Positions 43,397-53,705 of a stretch of 64,000 nucleotides of DNA are shown here, piece by piece. The stretch is from the NCBI RefSeq assembly GCF_008704995.1, contig NZ_CP023747.1:3808501-3872500 (forward strand), read 5' to 3'. Source of the stretch: Streptomyces nodosus (GTDB taxonomy: Bacteria; Actinomycetota; Actinomycetes; Streptomycetales; Streptomycetaceae). The notes under the pieces are model-generated. The model worked only from the letters and a program-made list of their open reading frames with translations, was not told the origin of the DNA and searched no databases. The first letter of the stretch is position 1; each line of letters begins with the position of its first letter. A program made the translations under genes and the position numbers.

Positions 43397-44113
43397 TCAA
43401 CGACGTCGACGTGTCCGCCCCGCCCGGGCGGCCTTCGCCCGCTTGGCCGCGAAGCGCACGCCGCCGGGGCTCTCCCCGACCTCCACACGCACCACGGTCG
43501 ACAGCGGATCCACGATTCCCTCGCCGACATGCAGGATGGACGTCTCCACAGCACCGAGCTTGGTCAGGGCGGTGGCGGCGCTCTTCAGCTCCTCCTCGGC
43601 CGCGTCGCCCTTGAGCGCAAGCATTTCCCCGTATGGACGGAGCAGAGGGATGCCCCAGGTGGCCAGACGGTCCAGCGGGGCCACGGCACGCGCTGTCACC
43701 ACATGGACCGGGGGCAGGGTTCCCATGACCTCTTCGGCGCGACCGCGGACGACGGTGACATGGTCGAGGCTCAGCAGCTCGACGACCTCGCTGAGGAAAT
43801 TGGTCCGCCGCAGTAGAGGCTCCAGCAACGTGATCTTCAGGTCTTCCCGGACGAGTGCCAGGGGGATACCGGGCAGCCCGGCACCAGAGCCGACATCGCA
43901 CACGGTCACCCCCTCGGGCACGACCTCGGAGAGCACCGCACAGTTCAGCAGGTGTCGCTCCCACAGCCGGGGCACTTCCCGCGGGCCGATCAGACCACGC
44001 TGCACACCGGCCTCGGCCAGCAGCTCCGCATAGCGGACCGCGTCCGCGAAGCGATCGCCGAACACCTCGCGCGCTTGCTCGGGCGCAGGGGGAAGCTCTA
44101 CTGCCTCCGTCAC
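43397..44113 (-). CDS. rsmG: 16S rRNA (guanine-527-N7)-methyltransferase RsmG (GidB)
   Basis: The 238-residue protein has the SAM-binding [17 protein letters not shown] motif and the family [13 protein letters not shown] and [16 protein letters not shown]. RsmG makes m7G527 in 16S rRNA; loss gives low-level streptomycin resistance and raises antibiotic production in Streptomyces. The start was set at GTG 44113, preceded by GGAAGGACGG; an ATG at 44137 is alternative. It is upstream of parA with 121 bases between. Confidence 0.93.
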   Translation of the reverse strand: MTEAVELPPAPEQAREVFGDRFADAVRYAELLAEAGVQRGLIGPREVPRLWERHLLNCAVLSEVVPEGVTVCDVGSGAGLPGIPLALVREDLKITLLEPLLRRTNFLSEVVELLSLDHVTVVRGRAEEVMGTLPPVHVVTARAVAPLDRLATWGIPLLRPYGEMLALKGDAAEEELKSAATALTKLGAVETSILHVGEGIVDPLSTVVRVEVGESPGGVRFAAKRAKAARAGRTRRRR

Positions 44114-44223
44114 AGGGACCGTCCTTCCGTACCGCATGAGCGCACTGGGCGCAGACCACCAGAACTATCGGAAACCAACGGCTGCCCGGACCGCAGCCAA
44201 GAGGGATTACCAGGCTGACAAAC

Positions 44224-44256
44224 TTCGGCCCCGCCTGCGCAACAGACGGGGCCGAA
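44224..44256. terminator. Hairpin between the jag-like gene and rsmG
   Basis: TTCGGCCCCG (44224-44233) and CGGGGCCGAA (44247-44256) form a perfect 10-bp stem with a 13-base loop in the gap between the two same-strand genes. It probably reduces read-through from the rpmH operon into rsmG-parAB. Confidence 0.75.
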
Positions 44257-44272
44257 AAACGTACGGACCGAA

Positions 44273-44785
44273 TCAGGCGGGCAGCACGACGACGAAGCGC
44301 TGCGGCTCCTCGCCCTCGGACTCGCTGCGCAGCCCCGCGGCCTTGACCGCGTCATGCACGACCTTGCGCTCGAAGGGCGTCATCGGCTTGAGCTTCACGG
44401 CCTCTCCGGTGCTCTTCACCTCGGCCGCCGCCTTGGAGCCGAGCTCGGAGAGCTCCGCCCGCTTCTTGGCGCGGTAGCCCGCGATGTCCAGCATCAGCCG
44501 GCTGCGGTCGCCGGTCTCCCGGTGCACGGCCAGGCGCGTCAGCTCCTGAAGCGCCTCCAGCACCTCGCCGTCACGACCGACCAGCTTCTGCAGGTCGCGG
44601 CCGTCCGTGTCACTGATGATCGACACGGATGCGCGGTCGGCCTCGACGTCCATGTCGATATCGCCATCGAGGTCGGCGATGTCCAGCAGACCCTCGAGGT
44701 AGTCCGCCGCGATCTCGCCTTCCTGCTCCAGGCGGGTCAGGGTGTCCGCGCCCTCGGCAGCGGCGGAGGTGGTGCCTTCCGTCAC
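44273..44785 (-). CDS. Jag-like KH/R3H RNA-binding protein (KhpB)
   Basis: The 170-residue protein has a KH domain (VSIISDTDGRDLQKLVGRDG with the GXXG-like VGRDGE) and a C-terminal R3H motif (MTPFERKVVHDAVKAAG). The separate Jag N-terminal domain of Gram-positive relatives is missing, as is usual in actinomycetes. The Jag/KhpB family binds RNA and affects cell elongation and division. It starts at GTG 44785, 15 bases after the yidC stop. Confidence 0.9.
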   Translation of the reverse strand: MTEGTTSAAAEGADTLTRLEQEGEIAADYLEGLLDIADLDGDIDMDVEADRASVSIISDTDGRDLQKLVGRDGEVLEALQELTRLAVHRETGDRSRLMLDIAGYRAKKRAELSELGSKAAAEVKSTGEAVKLKPMTPFERKVVHDAVKAAGLRSESEGEEPQRFVVVLPA

Positions 44786-44800
44786 GGGATGGACTCCTTC

Positions 44801-46081
44801 TTACTTCTTGGACGGGGACTTGGGCCGCTGAGGCCCCTTGCGCTGGCCGGACTGGGCCCTGCTTCGGGCACCGGACGAGCCGGGCTGGGACGTGGCCTTC
44901 TTCGCGGGTTCGGCCGGCTTGGCGCCCTGCTGCTCGTCGGACTCGTCCAGCAACGGCGAGGACTCCTCGGAGTCCTCCGCCGACTTGGGGCCACCGGACT
45001 GACGCTGCGCCTTGCTCTGCCGCTTGGGCTGCTGACGCTTGGGGGCGGCGGTCGTCGGCGTACCGTCCTCGAGGGTGGCCACCGCCGAGGCCTCGCTCTT
45101 CACCACGGTGCCGTCGGCCTGGGCGACCAGACCCGCCTTGCTCAGTCCGTTGATGAACTTGCGCTCGAACTCGTTGCGGTCACGGCCCTTGGCGACGATT
45201 GCCTTGACGATGGTCCGCTCGCTCCGGCTGCGGGTCTTGCCGTGATGCGTGACGTGCTTGTGCAGACGCTCAAGGTAAGCGGCCTGAGCCTTGGAACCCG
45301 GGGTCGGGTTGTTGCGGATGACATACATCTGCTGGCCCATGGTCCACACGTTGGTGGTCAGCCAGTAGACGAGGACACCGACCGGGAAGTTGATGCCGAA
45401 GACCGCGAACATGACGGGGAAGACATACATCAGCATCTTCTGCTGCTGCATGAAGGGCGTCTTCACCGTGGTGTCGACGTTCTTGGTCATCAGCTGGCGC
45501 TGGGTGTAGAACTGCGACGCCGACATCAGGACGATCATGACCGCGGTCACGACCCGGACATCGGTCAGCGTGGCGCCGAGCGCGGTGACCACGTCCGCGC
45601 TGTTGGTGAACTTCGCGGCCAGCGGAGCGCCGACGATGTGCGCCTTCTGGGCGCTGGCGAGCAGCTGGTCGTTGATGACGCCGATGGTCTTGCCCGACGC
45701 GATGCCGTTGAGCACGTGGTACAGGGCGAAGAAGAACGGGGACTGCGCCAGGATGGGAAGGCACGAGGAGAGCGGGTTGGTGCCCGACTCCTTGTACAGC
45801 TTCATCATCTCTTCGGACTGACGCTGCTTGTCGTTCTTGTAGCGCTCCTGGATCTTCTTCATCTCGGGCTGCAGCGTCTGCATGGCCCGGGTCGCCTTGA
45901 TCTGCTTCACGAAGAGCGGGATCAGGCAGATACGGATCAGGATCACCAGGGACACGATGGACAGGCCCCAGGCCCAGCCCGTGTCGGCGCCGAAGAGTGC
46001 GCCGTACACCGTGTGGAACTGGACGATGACCCAGGAGACGGGTGTGGTGATGAAGCTGAAGAGGCTGGCAATCGTGTCCAC
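44801..46081 (-). CDS. yidC: Membrane protein insertase YidC (OxaA)
   Basis: The 426-residue protein has the YidC/Oxa1 core: the first helix after [30 protein letters not shown], the [20 protein letters not shown] coiled loop, [17 protein letters not shown], and the last two helices ([20 protein letters not shown]). A long Ser/Lys/Gln-rich cytoplasmic tail of about 130 residues follows, typical of actinomycete YidC and able to contact ribosomes. It starts at GTG 46081, 3 bases after the yidD stop. Confidence 0.95.
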   Translation of the reverse strand: MDTIASLFSFITTPVSWVIVQFHTVYGALFGADTGWAWGLSIVSLVILIRICLIPLFVKQIKATRAMQTLQPEMKKIQERYKNDKQRQSEEMMKLYKESGTNPLSSCLPILAQSPFFFALYHVLNGIASGKTIGVINDQLLASAQKAHIVGAPLAAKFTNSADVVTALGATLTDVRVVTAVMIVLMSASQFYTQRQLMTKNVDTTVKTPFMQQQKMLMYVFPVMFAVFGINFPVGVLVYWLTTNVWTMGQQMYVIRNNPTPGSKAQAAYLERLHKHVTHHGKTRSRSERTIVKAIVAKGRDRNEFERKFINGLSKAGLVAQADGTVVKSEASAVATLEDGTPTTAAPKRQQPKRQSKAQRQSGGPKSAEDSEESSPLLDESDEQQGAKPAEPAKKATSQPGSSGARSRAQSGQRKGPQRPKSPSKK

Positions 46082-46084
46082 TAA

Positions 46085-46438
46085 TCATGCTCCTTGGACA
46101 TGGGACGAGGTCTCTGCGGCCGGGCTCGAAGGGATCTGCCCCTCGGTGGCCGGTTCGGCGGCGGAGGACCCGCCCTTGCGTGCACGCCAGGCGTCGCGCA
46201 GCATTTCGTGCCACCGTGGGCGCTTGCGCGGCGGGACATGGTCCACGCCGCCGAGCGACCACGGATTGCACCGCAGGATGCGCCAGGCGGTCAGTGCCGT
46301 CCCCTTGACCGCACCGTGCCGGTCTATGGCCGTGTAGCCGTAGTGGGAACACGACGGGTAGTACTTGCACACCGGTCCGAGCAGGGGACTGATCGTCCAC
46401 TGGTAGAGCTTGATCAGCGCCAGCAGCGGGTACTTCAT
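46085..46438 (-). CDS. yidD: Membrane protein insertion efficiency factor YidD
   Basis: The 117-residue protein has the DUF37/YidD core [40 protein letters not shown] and [17 protein letters not shown] with its conserved Cys residues. It ends in a basic-to-disordered tail of about 40 residues. It aids YidC-dependent insertion. The start overlaps the rnpA stop by four bases, so it is coupled to rnpA. Confidence 0.95.
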   Translation of the reverse strand: MKYPLLALIKLYQWTISPLLGPVCKYYPSCSHYGYTAIDRHGAVKGTALTAWRILRCNPWSLGGVDHVPPRKRPRWHEMLRDAWRARKGGSSAAEPATEGQIPSSPAAETSSHVQGA

Positions 46439-46809
46439 CGCGCGTTCCCTCCTCCCAGCAGCCGCTGAAGTGCGGCGTCCAGGTCTCGGGCCAGCTGTGC
46501 ATGAACGGCGTCACCCGCGCCGGGTAGCGCTCGTACGACTACCAGGCTACCGGGGGGCAGCAGGGCCACTCGGTCACGCATCAGATGGCGAAGCCTGCGC
46601 TTCACCTTGTTGCGCACGACCGCACCCCCCACGGCTTTGCTCACGACGAAACCCGCACGCGTCGGGGGAGCGCTCTCCCCAGGCACGTGCGGGTCCGTGG
46701 CACCGCTGCGAAGGTGGACGACGAGTAGCGGGCGTCCGGCCCGGCGTCCTCGGCGTACCGCGGTCGCGAAGTCCTCGCGCCGCCTCAGCCGATGTTCGGT
46801 AGGCAGCAC
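46435..46809 (-). CDS. rnpA: Ribonuclease P protein component
   Basis: The 124-residue protein has [20 protein letters not shown] and the RNR-type motif [17 protein letters not shown], the RNase P protein hallmark. It partners with the RNase P RNA for tRNA 5' maturation. The start is GTG 46809. It follows rpmH by 18 bases and yidD overlaps its end. Confidence 0.95.
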   Translation of the reverse strand: MLPTEHRLRRREDFATAVRRGRRAGRPLLVVHLRSGATDPHVPGESAPPTRAGFVVSKAVGGAVVRNKVKRRLRHLMRDRVALLPPGSLVVVRALPGAGDAVHAQLARDLDAALQRLLGGGNAR

Positions 46810-46827
46810 GTCATGACCTGTACGCGA

Positions 46828-46965
46828 TCAGGCGGACAGGCGGGCGCGACCCTTGCTGCGGCGGGACGCCAGGATGGCGCGGCCGGCACGGGTGCGCATC
46901 CGCAGCCGGAAGCCGTGGGTCTTCGCGCGACGACGATTGTTCGGCTGGAAGGTGCGCTTGCTCAC
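46828..46965 (-). CDS. rpmH: 50S ribosomal protein L34
   Basis: A 45-codon frame on the complementary strand begins GTG and reads [20 protein letters not shown], continuing through [20 protein letters not shown] and ending RARLSA. It is fully recognisable L34 although very short. It is the first gene of the rpmH-rnpA-yidD-yidC-jag operon and is divergent from dnaA. Confidence 0.97.
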   Translation of the reverse strand: MSKRTFQPNNRRRAKTHGFRLRMRTRAGRAILASRRSKGRARLSA

Positions 46966-47206
46966 TCGGGGGCTCCAGTAATGATTCGGTGGTGGCGGGG
47001 CGTCGCCTGGCTGTCACCGTGCGCCCACGAGTAGCTCGTATTACGCCCGAGTGCACCGCTTTCCGATCACCGAAGTGTGCCCTGGTCGGCACGGGTGCGT
47101 GATCTGTGCCCATCGGAGGCAGGCGGCAGCAGCCATCGACAACTCGACCTCGTTACGGTACGCGCGGCTAGGTCGTCCGGTCAAACCAATGGCGGACGGG
47201 GGACAC

Positions 47207-47227
47207 TTGTCCACAGGCTGGGGACAA
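47207..47227. promoter_or_regulatory. Two convergent DnaA boxes in the dnaA promoter region
   Basis: TTGTCCACA (47207-47215, plus) and TTGTCCCCA (47219-47227, minus) face each other with a 3-base gap. A pair of convergent boxes 3 bp apart is the arrangement described for dnaA autoregulation in Streptomyces lividans. Confidence 0.88.
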
Positions 47228-47231
47228 CAAC

Positions 47232-47261
47232 TTGAACCGCACCGGTCGCCCTGACTACCGT
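47232..47261 (+). promoter_or_regulatory. Probable dnaA promoter
   Basis: TTGAAC (47232-47237) and TACCGT (47256-47261) are 18 bases apart and lie directly downstream of the DnaA-box pair, about 100 bases before the dnaA start. Confidence 0.5.
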
Positions 47262-47360
47262 GGCTGAACTCCGATTCGTTCCCTTGTCCCTGCCCCATCC
47301 GATTTACATCCCCGACCCGTCCCGCACCACGTTCGTGGGACCTGTGAGAGAGCGTGCTCT

Positions 47361-49178
47361 GTGGCCGACGTACCTGCCGATCTTGCCGCAGTGTGGCCAC
47401 ACGTACTGGAGCAGCTCCTGGGTGACGGGCCTGGTCCGGGTGTCGAGGCCAAGGACGAGCACTGGATCAAGCGGTGCCAGCCGCTGGCACTGGTCGCCGA
47501 CACCGCGCTGCTCGCCGTGCCGAACGAGTTCGCCAAGGGCGTCCTGGAAGGCCGGCTCGCACCGGTCGTCAGCGAGACGCTGAGCCGCGAGTGCGGCAGG
47601 CCGATCCGCATCGCGATCACCGTCGACGACTCCATGGGCGAGCCCCCGGCACCGCCCGCGCCGTCCCGCTACGAGGCGCACGAGCCCTCCTCCCCCCAGG
47701 TCCGGGACCCCTATGACGGCCAGGGCGGCTACGAGGGATACGGCCGCCATCGGGCCGGCCGCCATGACCAACTGCCCGCCGGCCCCGGCGACCAGCTGCC
47801 CACCCCCCGCCCCGCCTACCCGGGCGAGTACCAGCGTCCGGAGCCCGGCGCCTGGCCGCGCCCCTCCCAGGACGACTACGGCTGGCAGCAGCAGCGCCTG
47901 GGCTACCCGGAGCGCGACCCGTATGCGACGCCGCCCCCGGACTACCGCGCCCAGTCGCTGGAGCGGTCCTCGTACGAGCAGCACCCGGAGTACGAGAGCG
48001 GGCGCCCCGACTTCGAGCAGCAGCGCCCCGACCGGCGCGAGCTCCCCGAGCCGCCGTCCGGCGGTGGGCCGGTGCACCGCGGCGGTCCGGGTGTCCCCGG
48101 CTCGTCGGGCGACCGGCAGTCCTCGACGACCGGTCCCGGCGAGCCCACCGCGCGGCTCAACCCGAAGTACCTCTTCGACACGTTCGTCATCGGCGCCTCG
48201 AACCGGTTCGCGCACGCGGCCGCGGTCGCCGTCGCCGAGGCACCGGCGAAGGCGTACAACCCCCTGTTCATCTACGGGGAGTCGGGGCTGGGCAAAACCC
48301 ATCTGCTGCATGCGATCGGGCACTACGCGCGCAGCCTCTACCCCGGCACGCGTGTGCGGTACGTGAGCTCCGAGGAGTTCACCAACGAGTTCATCAACTC
48401 CATCCGCGACGGCAAGGCGGACGCGTTCCGCAGGCGCTATCGCGACATGGACATCCTGCTGGTCGACGACATCCAGTTCCTGGCGCAGAAGGAATCGACC
48501 CAGGAGGAGTTCTTCCATACCTTCAACACGCTCCACAACGCCAACAAGCAGATCGTGCTGTCCTCGGACCGGCCGCCCAAGCAGCTGGTCACCCTGGAGG
48601 ACCGGCTGCGCAACCGCTTCGAGTGGGGTCTGATCACCGACGTCCAGCCGCCCGAGCTGGAGACGCGCATCGCGATCCTGCGCAAGAAGGCGGTGCAGGA
48701 GCAGCTCAATGCGCCGCCGGAGGTGCTGGAGTTCATCGCCTCCCGCATCTCGCGCAACATCCGTGAGCTGGAGGGGGCGCTGATCCGGGTGACGGCGTTC
48801 GCGTCGCTCAACCGGCAGCCGGTCGACCTGGGCCTCACGGAGATCGTCCTCAAGGATCTGATCCCCGGCGGCGAGGACACCGCCCCGGAGATCACCGCGA
48901 CCGCCATCATGGCGGCCACCGCGGACTACTTCGGGCTGACGGTGGAGGACCTGTGCGGCACCTCGCGCGGCCGCGCCCTGGTGACCGCCCGCCAGATCGC
49001 GATGTATCTCTGCCGTGAGCTGACGGATCTCTCGCTGCCCAAGATCGGCGCACAGTTCGGCGGCCGGGACCATACGACGGTGATGCACGCCGACCGCAAG
49101 ATCCGTGCCCTGATGGCCGAGCGGCGCTCCATCTACAACCAGGTGACCGAGCTCACCAACCGCATCAAGAACGGCTGA
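47361..49178 (+). CDS. dnaA: Chromosomal replication initiator DnaA
   Basis: The 605-residue protein has domain I to about residue 90. A very long domain II (about residues 90-265) follows, rich in Pro, Arg, Tyr, Gln and Glu. Domain III has [20 protein letters not shown], Walker [16 protein letters not shown] and Walker [11 protein letters not shown]. Domain IV ends with [20 protein letters not shown], the DnaA-box-binding helix-turn-helix. The extended domain II is usual for Streptomyces. The start is GTG 47361. A terminator follows the stop and oriC lies beyond. Confidence 0.98.
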   Translation: MADVPADLAAVWPHVLEQLLGDGPGPGVEAKDEHWIKRCQPLALVADTALLAVPNEFAKGVLEGRLAPVVSETLSRECGRPIRIAITVDDSMGEPPAPPAPSRYEAHEPSSPQVRDPYDGQGGYEGYGRHRAGRHDQLPAGPGDQLPTPRPAYPGEYQRPEPGAWPRPSQDDYGWQQQRLGYPERDPYATPPPDYRAQSLERSSYEQHPEYESGRPDFEQQRPDRRELPEPPSGGGPVHRGGPGVPGSSGDRQSSTTGPGEPTARLNPKYLFDTFVIGASNRFAHAAAVAVAEAPAKAYNPLFIYGESGLGKTHLLHAIGHYARSLYPGTRVRYVSSEEFTNEFINSIRDGKADAFRRRYRDMDILLVDDIQFLAQKESTQEEFFHTFNTLHNANKQIVLSSDRPPKQLVTLEDRLRNRFEWGLITDVQPPELETRIAILRKKAVQEQLNAPPEVLEFIASRISRNIRELEGALIRVTAFASLNRQPVDLGLTEIVLKDLIPGGEDTAPEITATAIMAATADYFGLTVEDLCGTSRGRALVTARQIAMYLCRELTDLSLPKIGAQFGGRDHTTVMHADRKIRALMAERRSIYNQVTELTNRIKNG

Positions 49179-49196
49179 CCGCCGCACACGGACGGC

Positions 49197-49238
49197 ACGG
49201 AGGGGGTTCTCGGGAAGTGGCCCGAGAACCCCCTCCGT
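49197..49238 (+). terminator. Terminator after dnaA
   Basis: The 18-base arms 49197-49214 and 49221-49238 are perfect complements around AAGTGG, 18 bases after the dnaA stop. It protects oriC from read-through. Confidence 0.9.
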
Positions 49239-49565
49239 CGTGCGTCACGCCTGTCACCGTGCGCCGGGGCCACCGTCGTGCCCGGGGTCCGCCGTCGTGC
49301 GCGATGCCCTCAGGACGTCCTCGGGCCCGTCCTGAGACCGCGTCGGCGTCGGGGCCGCCGCGCCCCGCTCGGGAACGCGTCCCACGGCCTCCAGGAGCCG
49401 TCCCTGCCTCCCGCAGAACTCCGCGGCGCCCGCTCGGCGCCCCTCGGCACCTTCTTGAATCTGCCTCGAATCTGCACCCGGAGGACCGCCTCCGCCGTTC
49501 TCCGCCGCTCCCCGGGGCGCACGCATCCGTCACCCGCTGTTCGAATACCTGGAGGGTTACGGCCA
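49239..49565. other. Non-coding stretch between the dnaA terminator and oriC boxes
   Basis: About 330 very GC-rich bases hold no gene I can support. The frames on either strand have Arg/Gly/Pro-rich translations without start signals. Short near-repeats occur (CGTCGTGC several times; TGAATCTGC then CGAATCTGC). No DnaA boxes were seen here. Confidence 0.5.
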
Positions 49566-49591
49566 CCCTCCACAGATCCGGTGACTTTCTT

Positions 49592-50138
49592 CCGTCCACA
49601 TCCTGGGGACTGTGAAGTTGTCCAGATCGTGTCCACAGGTGGGGCCGCGGGCAGACGATCATGCCAGCTCAGCCGGTTGTGGATCCGTGGACGAACGATC
49701 TCCACAGACTGTGGACGACGCGAAGATCCACAAGGCGCGCGGAAGGTTGTCCACCGACGGCCCACAGGCCGGGGCCGGTTGTCCCCAGCCGTTCCCGGCT
49801 TCTCCACAGCCCTGTCCACTGTTCGGCAACCCGGCGCGGCTCCTCACCGGCCCGAGTGAAAGGCGTCACATCAAGGTGCCGGGTTGGACTGTGGGAAAGG
49901 TGGGTAAAGCTGGGGACGCCGCTGGGGAGAAGTGCCCCGAGGCTGTGCACGGGGTGTGCAGAACTTTCCGTTCTCCACAGAGAGCCCCGGTTGTCCACCG
50001 CCCGCACCCACAGGGCCCGTGGACAAAATCTCGCCTCTGGCCTGGGAAAACACGGTTATCCACGGTATCCACAGGCCCTACTACTACTACCAACTAGAGA
50101 GAGCTGGGAATCCGTTTCGAAGCGGGTCCTGTGCACAA
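49592..50138. other. oriC: Chromosomal replication origin oriC (DnaA-box array)
   Basis: The region between dnaA and dnaN holds about 20 9-mers within two mismatches of TTGTCCACA, on both strands. One-mismatch examples are 49618, 49629, 49747, 49779, 49800, 49971 and 49991 on the plus strand, and 49710, 50018 and 50130 on the minus strand. Two-mismatch boxes include 49592, 49678, 49686, 49698, 49812, 50056 and 50065. A box-poor spacer (about 49821-49950) splits two clusters, as in known Streptomyces oriC. Confidence 0.93.
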
Positions 50139-50317
50139 CTCGCTCTCCGGCTCCCGACCGCCCCTCGTCACGACTTGACCCCGAGAGGCACCCACTGTCA
50201 CTGCGGTGCGTCAGACTGGTCCCCGGTGTCCTTCCCCTCACCGGGACCCACGACACCGAGTCAGACGACGAAGGCCAGGCAGGGCGAGAACGCCGGCAAC
50301 AGCAGGAGGCGGCTTAG

Positions 50318-51448
50318 GTGAAGATCCGGGTGGAACGCGACGTACTCGCGGAGGCAGTGGCCTGGGCGGCGCGCAGTCTCCCGGCCCGTCCGCCGGCGCC
50401 GGTCCTCGCCGGCCTGCTGCTGAAGGCCGAGGACGGCCAGCTGAGCCTGTCCAGCTTCGACTACGAGGTCTCCGCACGGGTGTCCGTGGAGACCGAGGTC
50501 GAGGAGGAGGGCACGGTCCTCGTCTCCGGCCGCCTCCTCGCCGACATCTGCCGGGCCCTGCCCAACCGTCCGGTGGAGATCTCCACGGACGGGGTGCGGG
50601 CGACGGTGGTCTGCGGCACCTCCCGGTTCACCCTCCACACGCTGCCCGTGGAGGAGTACCCGTCGCTGCCGCAGATGCCGAGCGCCACGGGCACGGTCCC
50701 GGGCGAGGTGTTCGCGTCCGCGGTGCAGCAGGTCGCCATCGCCGCCGGACGCGACGACACGCTGCCCGTCCTCACCGGTGTGCGCATCGAGATCGAGGGC
50801 GACACGGTCACCCTGGCCTCCACCGACCGCTACCGCTTCGCGGTCCGGGAGTTCCTGTGGAAGCCGGAGAACCCGGAGGCCTCCGCGGTCGCCCTGGTGC
50901 CCGCGAAGACCCTCCTGGACACCGCCAAGGCACTGACCAGCGGCGACAGCGTGATCCTGGCGCTGTCCGGCTCGGGCGCGGGCGAGGGCCTGATCGGTTT
51001 CGAGGGCGCCGGCCGACGGACCACGACCCGGCTGCTGGAGGGCGACCTCCCGAAGTACCGCACGCTGTTCCCGACGGAGTTCAACTCGGTCGCCGTCATC
51101 GAGACCGCCCCCTTCGTGGAGGCCGTCAAGCGCGTCTCCCTGGTCGCCGAGCGCAACACCCCGGTGCGCCTCAGCTTCGAGCAGGGCGTGCTGATCCTCG
51201 AGGCGGGCTCCAGCGACGACGCACAGGCTGTGGAAAGGGTCGACGCCCAGCTGGAGGGCGACGACATCTCGATCGCCTTCAACCCGACCTTCCTGCTGGA
51301 CGGCCTGAGCGCGATCGACTCCCCGGTGGCGCAGCTGTCCTTCACCACGTCCACCAAGCCCGCTCTGCTCAGCGGAAGGCCGGCCGTGGACGCCGAGGCG
51401 GACGAGGCGTACAAGTACCTGATCATGCCGGTGCGGCTGAGCGGCTGA
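50318..51448 (+). CDS. dnaN: DNA polymerase III beta sliding clamp
   Basis: The 376-residue protein has the three beta-clamp domains: MKIRVERDVLAEAVAWAARS, then TVPGEVFASAVQQVAIAAGRDD and ETAPFVEAVKRVSLVAERNTP, ending YLIMPVRLSG. It tethers polymerase III to DNA. The start is GTG 50318 with GCAGGAGGC upstream. Its promoter lies in the right end of oriC. Confidence 0.97.
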   Translation: MKIRVERDVLAEAVAWAARSLPARPPAPVLAGLLLKAEDGQLSLSSFDYEVSARVSVETEVEEEGTVLVSGRLLADICRALPNRPVEISTDGVRATVVCGTSRFTLHTLPVEEYPSLPQMPSATGTVPGEVFASAVQQVAIAAGRDDTLPVLTGVRIEIEGDTVTLASTDRYRFAVREFLWKPENPEASAVALVPAKTLLDTAKALTSGDSVILALSGSGAGEGLIGFEGAGRRTTTRLLEGDLPKYRTLFPTEFNSVAVIETAPFVEAVKRVSLVAERNTPVRLSFEQGVLILEAGSSDDAQAVERVDAQLEGDDISIAFNPTFLLDGLSAIDSPVAQLSFTTSTKPALLSGRPAVDAEADEAYKYLIMPVRLSG

Positions 51449-51651
51449 GCCTTTGCACCGGTCACCGTCGGCAGGTCCGGTGGTGCACGGCCTCGGGTGA
51501 TCCCCCGTGCGCCGGTCACCACCGGACGAAGCCGCAGGTCGGGGCCTACGTCTGAGCGCGTATGCCCACAGGTGTGCAGGAGGGTCCGGGTTTAGGCTCG
51601 ACGCGGGTACGCAGTGCCCCTCATGCCACGTCGCACTCTAAGGAACAACTG

Positions 51652-52530
51652 ATGGAGCTCGGTCTCGTCGGCCTCGGCAAGATGGGCGGCAACATGCGCG
51701 AGCGGATACGCCGCGCGGGCCACACCGTCGTCGGATACGACCGCAACCCGGACCTCGCCGATGTCCAGAGCCTCGAGGAGCTTGTGGGCAAGCTCGCCGA
51801 GGGCCCTCGTACGGTGTGGGTGATGGTCCCGGCCGGCGCCCCGACCCAGTCCACGATCGACGAGCTCGCCGAGCTCCTGGAGCCCGGCGACGTCGTCGTG
51901 GACGGCGGCAACTCCCGCTGGACCGACGACGAGAAGCACGCCGAGCAGCTCGCGGCCAAGGGCATCGGCTTTGTGGACTGCGGGGTCTCCGGCGGTGTCT
52001 GGGGCCTGGAGAACGGCTATGCGCTGATGTACGGCGGCGACGCCGAGGACATCGCCAAGGTGCAGCCGGTCTTCGACGCCCTCAAGCCCGAGGGCGAGTT
52101 CGGCGCGGTGCACGCGGGCAAGGTCGGTGCGGGCCACTTCGCGAAGATGGTCCACAACGGCATCGAGTACGCCATGATGCAGGCCTACGCCGAGGGCTGG
52201 GAGCTGCTGGAGAAGGTCGACTCCGTGGAGAACGTCCGCGAGGTCTTCCGCTCCTGGCAGGAGGGCACGGTCATCCGCTCCTGGCTGCTGGACCTCGCGG
52301 TCAACGCCCTGGACGAGGACGAGCACCTGGACCAGCTGCGCGGTTATGCCTCGGACTCCGGCGAGGGCCGCTGGACCGTCGAGGCCGCGATCGACAACGC
52401 GGTGCCGCTGCCCGCGATCACCGCCTCGCTGTTCGCCCGGTTCGCCTCCCGGCAGGACGACTCCCCGCAGATGAAGATGATCGCGGCGCTGCGCAATCAG
52501 TTCGGCGGCCACGCGGTCGAGAAGAAGTAG
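51652..52530 (+). CDS. gnd: 6-phosphogluconate dehydrogenase (decarboxylating, short type)
   Basis: The 292-residue protein has the Rossmann start [20 protein letters not shown], the substrate-binding [20 protein letters not shown] and catalytic [20 protein letters not shown]. At about 290 residues it belongs to the short, often NAD-preferring GndA/YqeC-like class rather than the 470-residue form. It makes ribulose 5-phosphate. The start is ATG 51652 with AAGGAA upstream. Its place between dnaN and recF is typical for Streptomyces. Confidence 0.93.
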   Translation: MELGLVGLGKMGGNMRERIRRAGHTVVGYDRNPDLADVQSLEELVGKLAEGPRTVWVMVPAGAPTQSTIDELAELLEPGDVVVDGGNSRWTDDEKHAEQLAAKGIGFVDCGVSGGVWGLENGYALMYGGDAEDIAKVQPVFDALKPEGEFGAVHAGKVGAGHFAKMVHNGIEYAMMQAYAEGWELLEKVDSVENVREVFRSWQEGTVIRSWLLDLAVNALDEDEHLDQLRGYASDSGEGRWTVEAAIDNAVPLPAITASLFARFASRQDDSPQMKMIAALRNQFGGHAVEKK

Positions 52531-52583
52531 TCCACAGGGCCGCGCGGCGGTCCACAACCCCTGAGGGAGGTCGGCGAACGACC

Positions 52584-53705
52584 ATGCACGTCACGCATCT
52601 GTCGCTGGCCGACTTCCGCTCCTACGCCCGGGTCGAGGTCCCGCTCGACCCGGGCGTCACCGCGTTCGTCGGCCCCAACGGGCAGGGCAAGACGAACCTC
52701 GTCGAGGCGGTCGGCTATCTGGCCACCCTCGGCAGTCACCGCGTCTCCTCCGACGCCCCCCTGGTCCGCATGGGCGCCGAGCGCGCGATCGTCCGGGCGC
52801 AGGTCAGGCAGGGAGACCGACAGCAACTGGTCGAGCTGGAGCTGAACCCCGGCCGGGCCAACCGCGCCCGCATCAACAGGTCCGCGCAGGTCAGACCCCG
52901 TGATGTGCTGGGCATCGTACGGACCGTGCTGTTCGCGCCCGAGGACCTCGCCCTGGTCAAGGGCGACCCGGGCGAACGCCGTCGCTTCCTCGACGAGCTG
53001 ATCACCGCCCGCTCCCCGCGCATGGCCGGCGTCCGCTCCGACTACGACCGGGTGCTCAAACAGCGCAACACCCTGCTCAAGACGGCGGCAATGGCCCGCC
53101 GCCACGGCGGCCGCGGGGCGGACCTGTCCACGCTGGACGTCTGGGACCAGCACCTGGCACGCGCGGGTGCCGAACTGCTCGCCCGGCGGCTCGATCTGAT
53201 CACCGCGCTCCAGCCGCTCGCCGACAAGGCCTACGAGCGGCTGGCACCCGGCGGAGGCCCGGTCACCCTGGAGTACAAGCCGTCCGCGCCGGGCGAGGCC
53301 CAGGGGCGCGAGGGGCTCCAGGAGCAGCTGACGGCCGCGCTCGCCGAGGCCCGCAAGCAGGAGATCGAGCGCGGTGTCACCCTGGTGGGCCCCCATCGGG
53401 ACGAGCTGCTGCTCAGGCTCGGTGAGCTGCCCGCCAAGGGATACGCGTCCCACGGCGAGTCCTGGTCCTATGCGCTGGCCCTCCGCCTGGCCTCCTACGA
53501 CCTGCTGCGCGCGGAGGGCAACGAGCCGGTGCTCGTCCTGGACGACGTCTTCGCCGAGCTGGACGCCCGCCGCCGTGAACGCCTGGCCGAACTGGTCGCG
53601 CCGGGGGAGCAGGTCCTGGTCACCGCCGCGGTCGACGACGACGTACCGCATCTGCTCGAGGGGACGCGCTACGCCGTGTCCGACGGCACCGTGGAGCGCG
53701 CATGA
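52584..53705 (+). CDS. recF: DNA replication and repair protein RecF
   Basis: The 373-residue protein begins [19 protein letters not shown], Walker [20 protein letters not shown], and ends with Walker [19 protein letters not shown] and the [12 protein letters not shown] tail. It helps load RecA at gaps with RecOR. The start is ATG 52584 with GGGAGG upstream; the frame stays open through gnd but that is a GC-bias artefact. dciA overlaps its stop by four bases. Confidence 0.96.
   Translation: MHVTHLSLADFRSYARVEVPLDPGVTAFVGPNGQGKTNLVEAVGYLATLGSHRVSSDAPLVRMGAERAIVRAQVRQGDRQQLVELELNPGRANRARINRSAQVRPRDVLGIVRTVLFAPEDLALVKGDPGERRRFLDELITARSPRMAGVRSDYDRVLKQRNTLLKTAAMARRHGGRGADLSTLDVWDQHLARAGAELLARRLDLITALQPLADKAYERLAPGGGPVTLEYKPSAPGEAQGREGLQEQLTAALAEARKQEIERGVTLVGPHRDELLLRLGELPAKGYASHGESWSYALALRLASYDLLRAEGNEPVLVLDDVFAELDARRRERLAELVAPGEQVLVTAAVDDDVPHLLEGTRYAVSDGTVERA

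Larger units (their letters stand above)
46966..47360. promoter_or_regulatory. rpmH / dnaA divergent promoter region
   Basis: The 395-base gap contains no gene. Its rpmH half has no clear hexamers visible by eye. Its dnaA half contains the convergent DnaA-box pair and a probable promoter, both listed separately. The last 100 bases form the dnaA leader. Confidence 0.7.

Noticed and set aside
49254..49526. ORF of 90 codons on the minus strand between dnaA and oriC
   Set aside because: Gly/Arg/Ala-rich composition without ribosome site or homology; typical GC artefact.
51816..52583. In-frame 5' extension of recF through gnd
   Set aside because: The extension lies in a shadow frame of gnd and is Arg/Gly-rich; RecF family N-terminus begins at ATG 52584 with a proper ribosome site.
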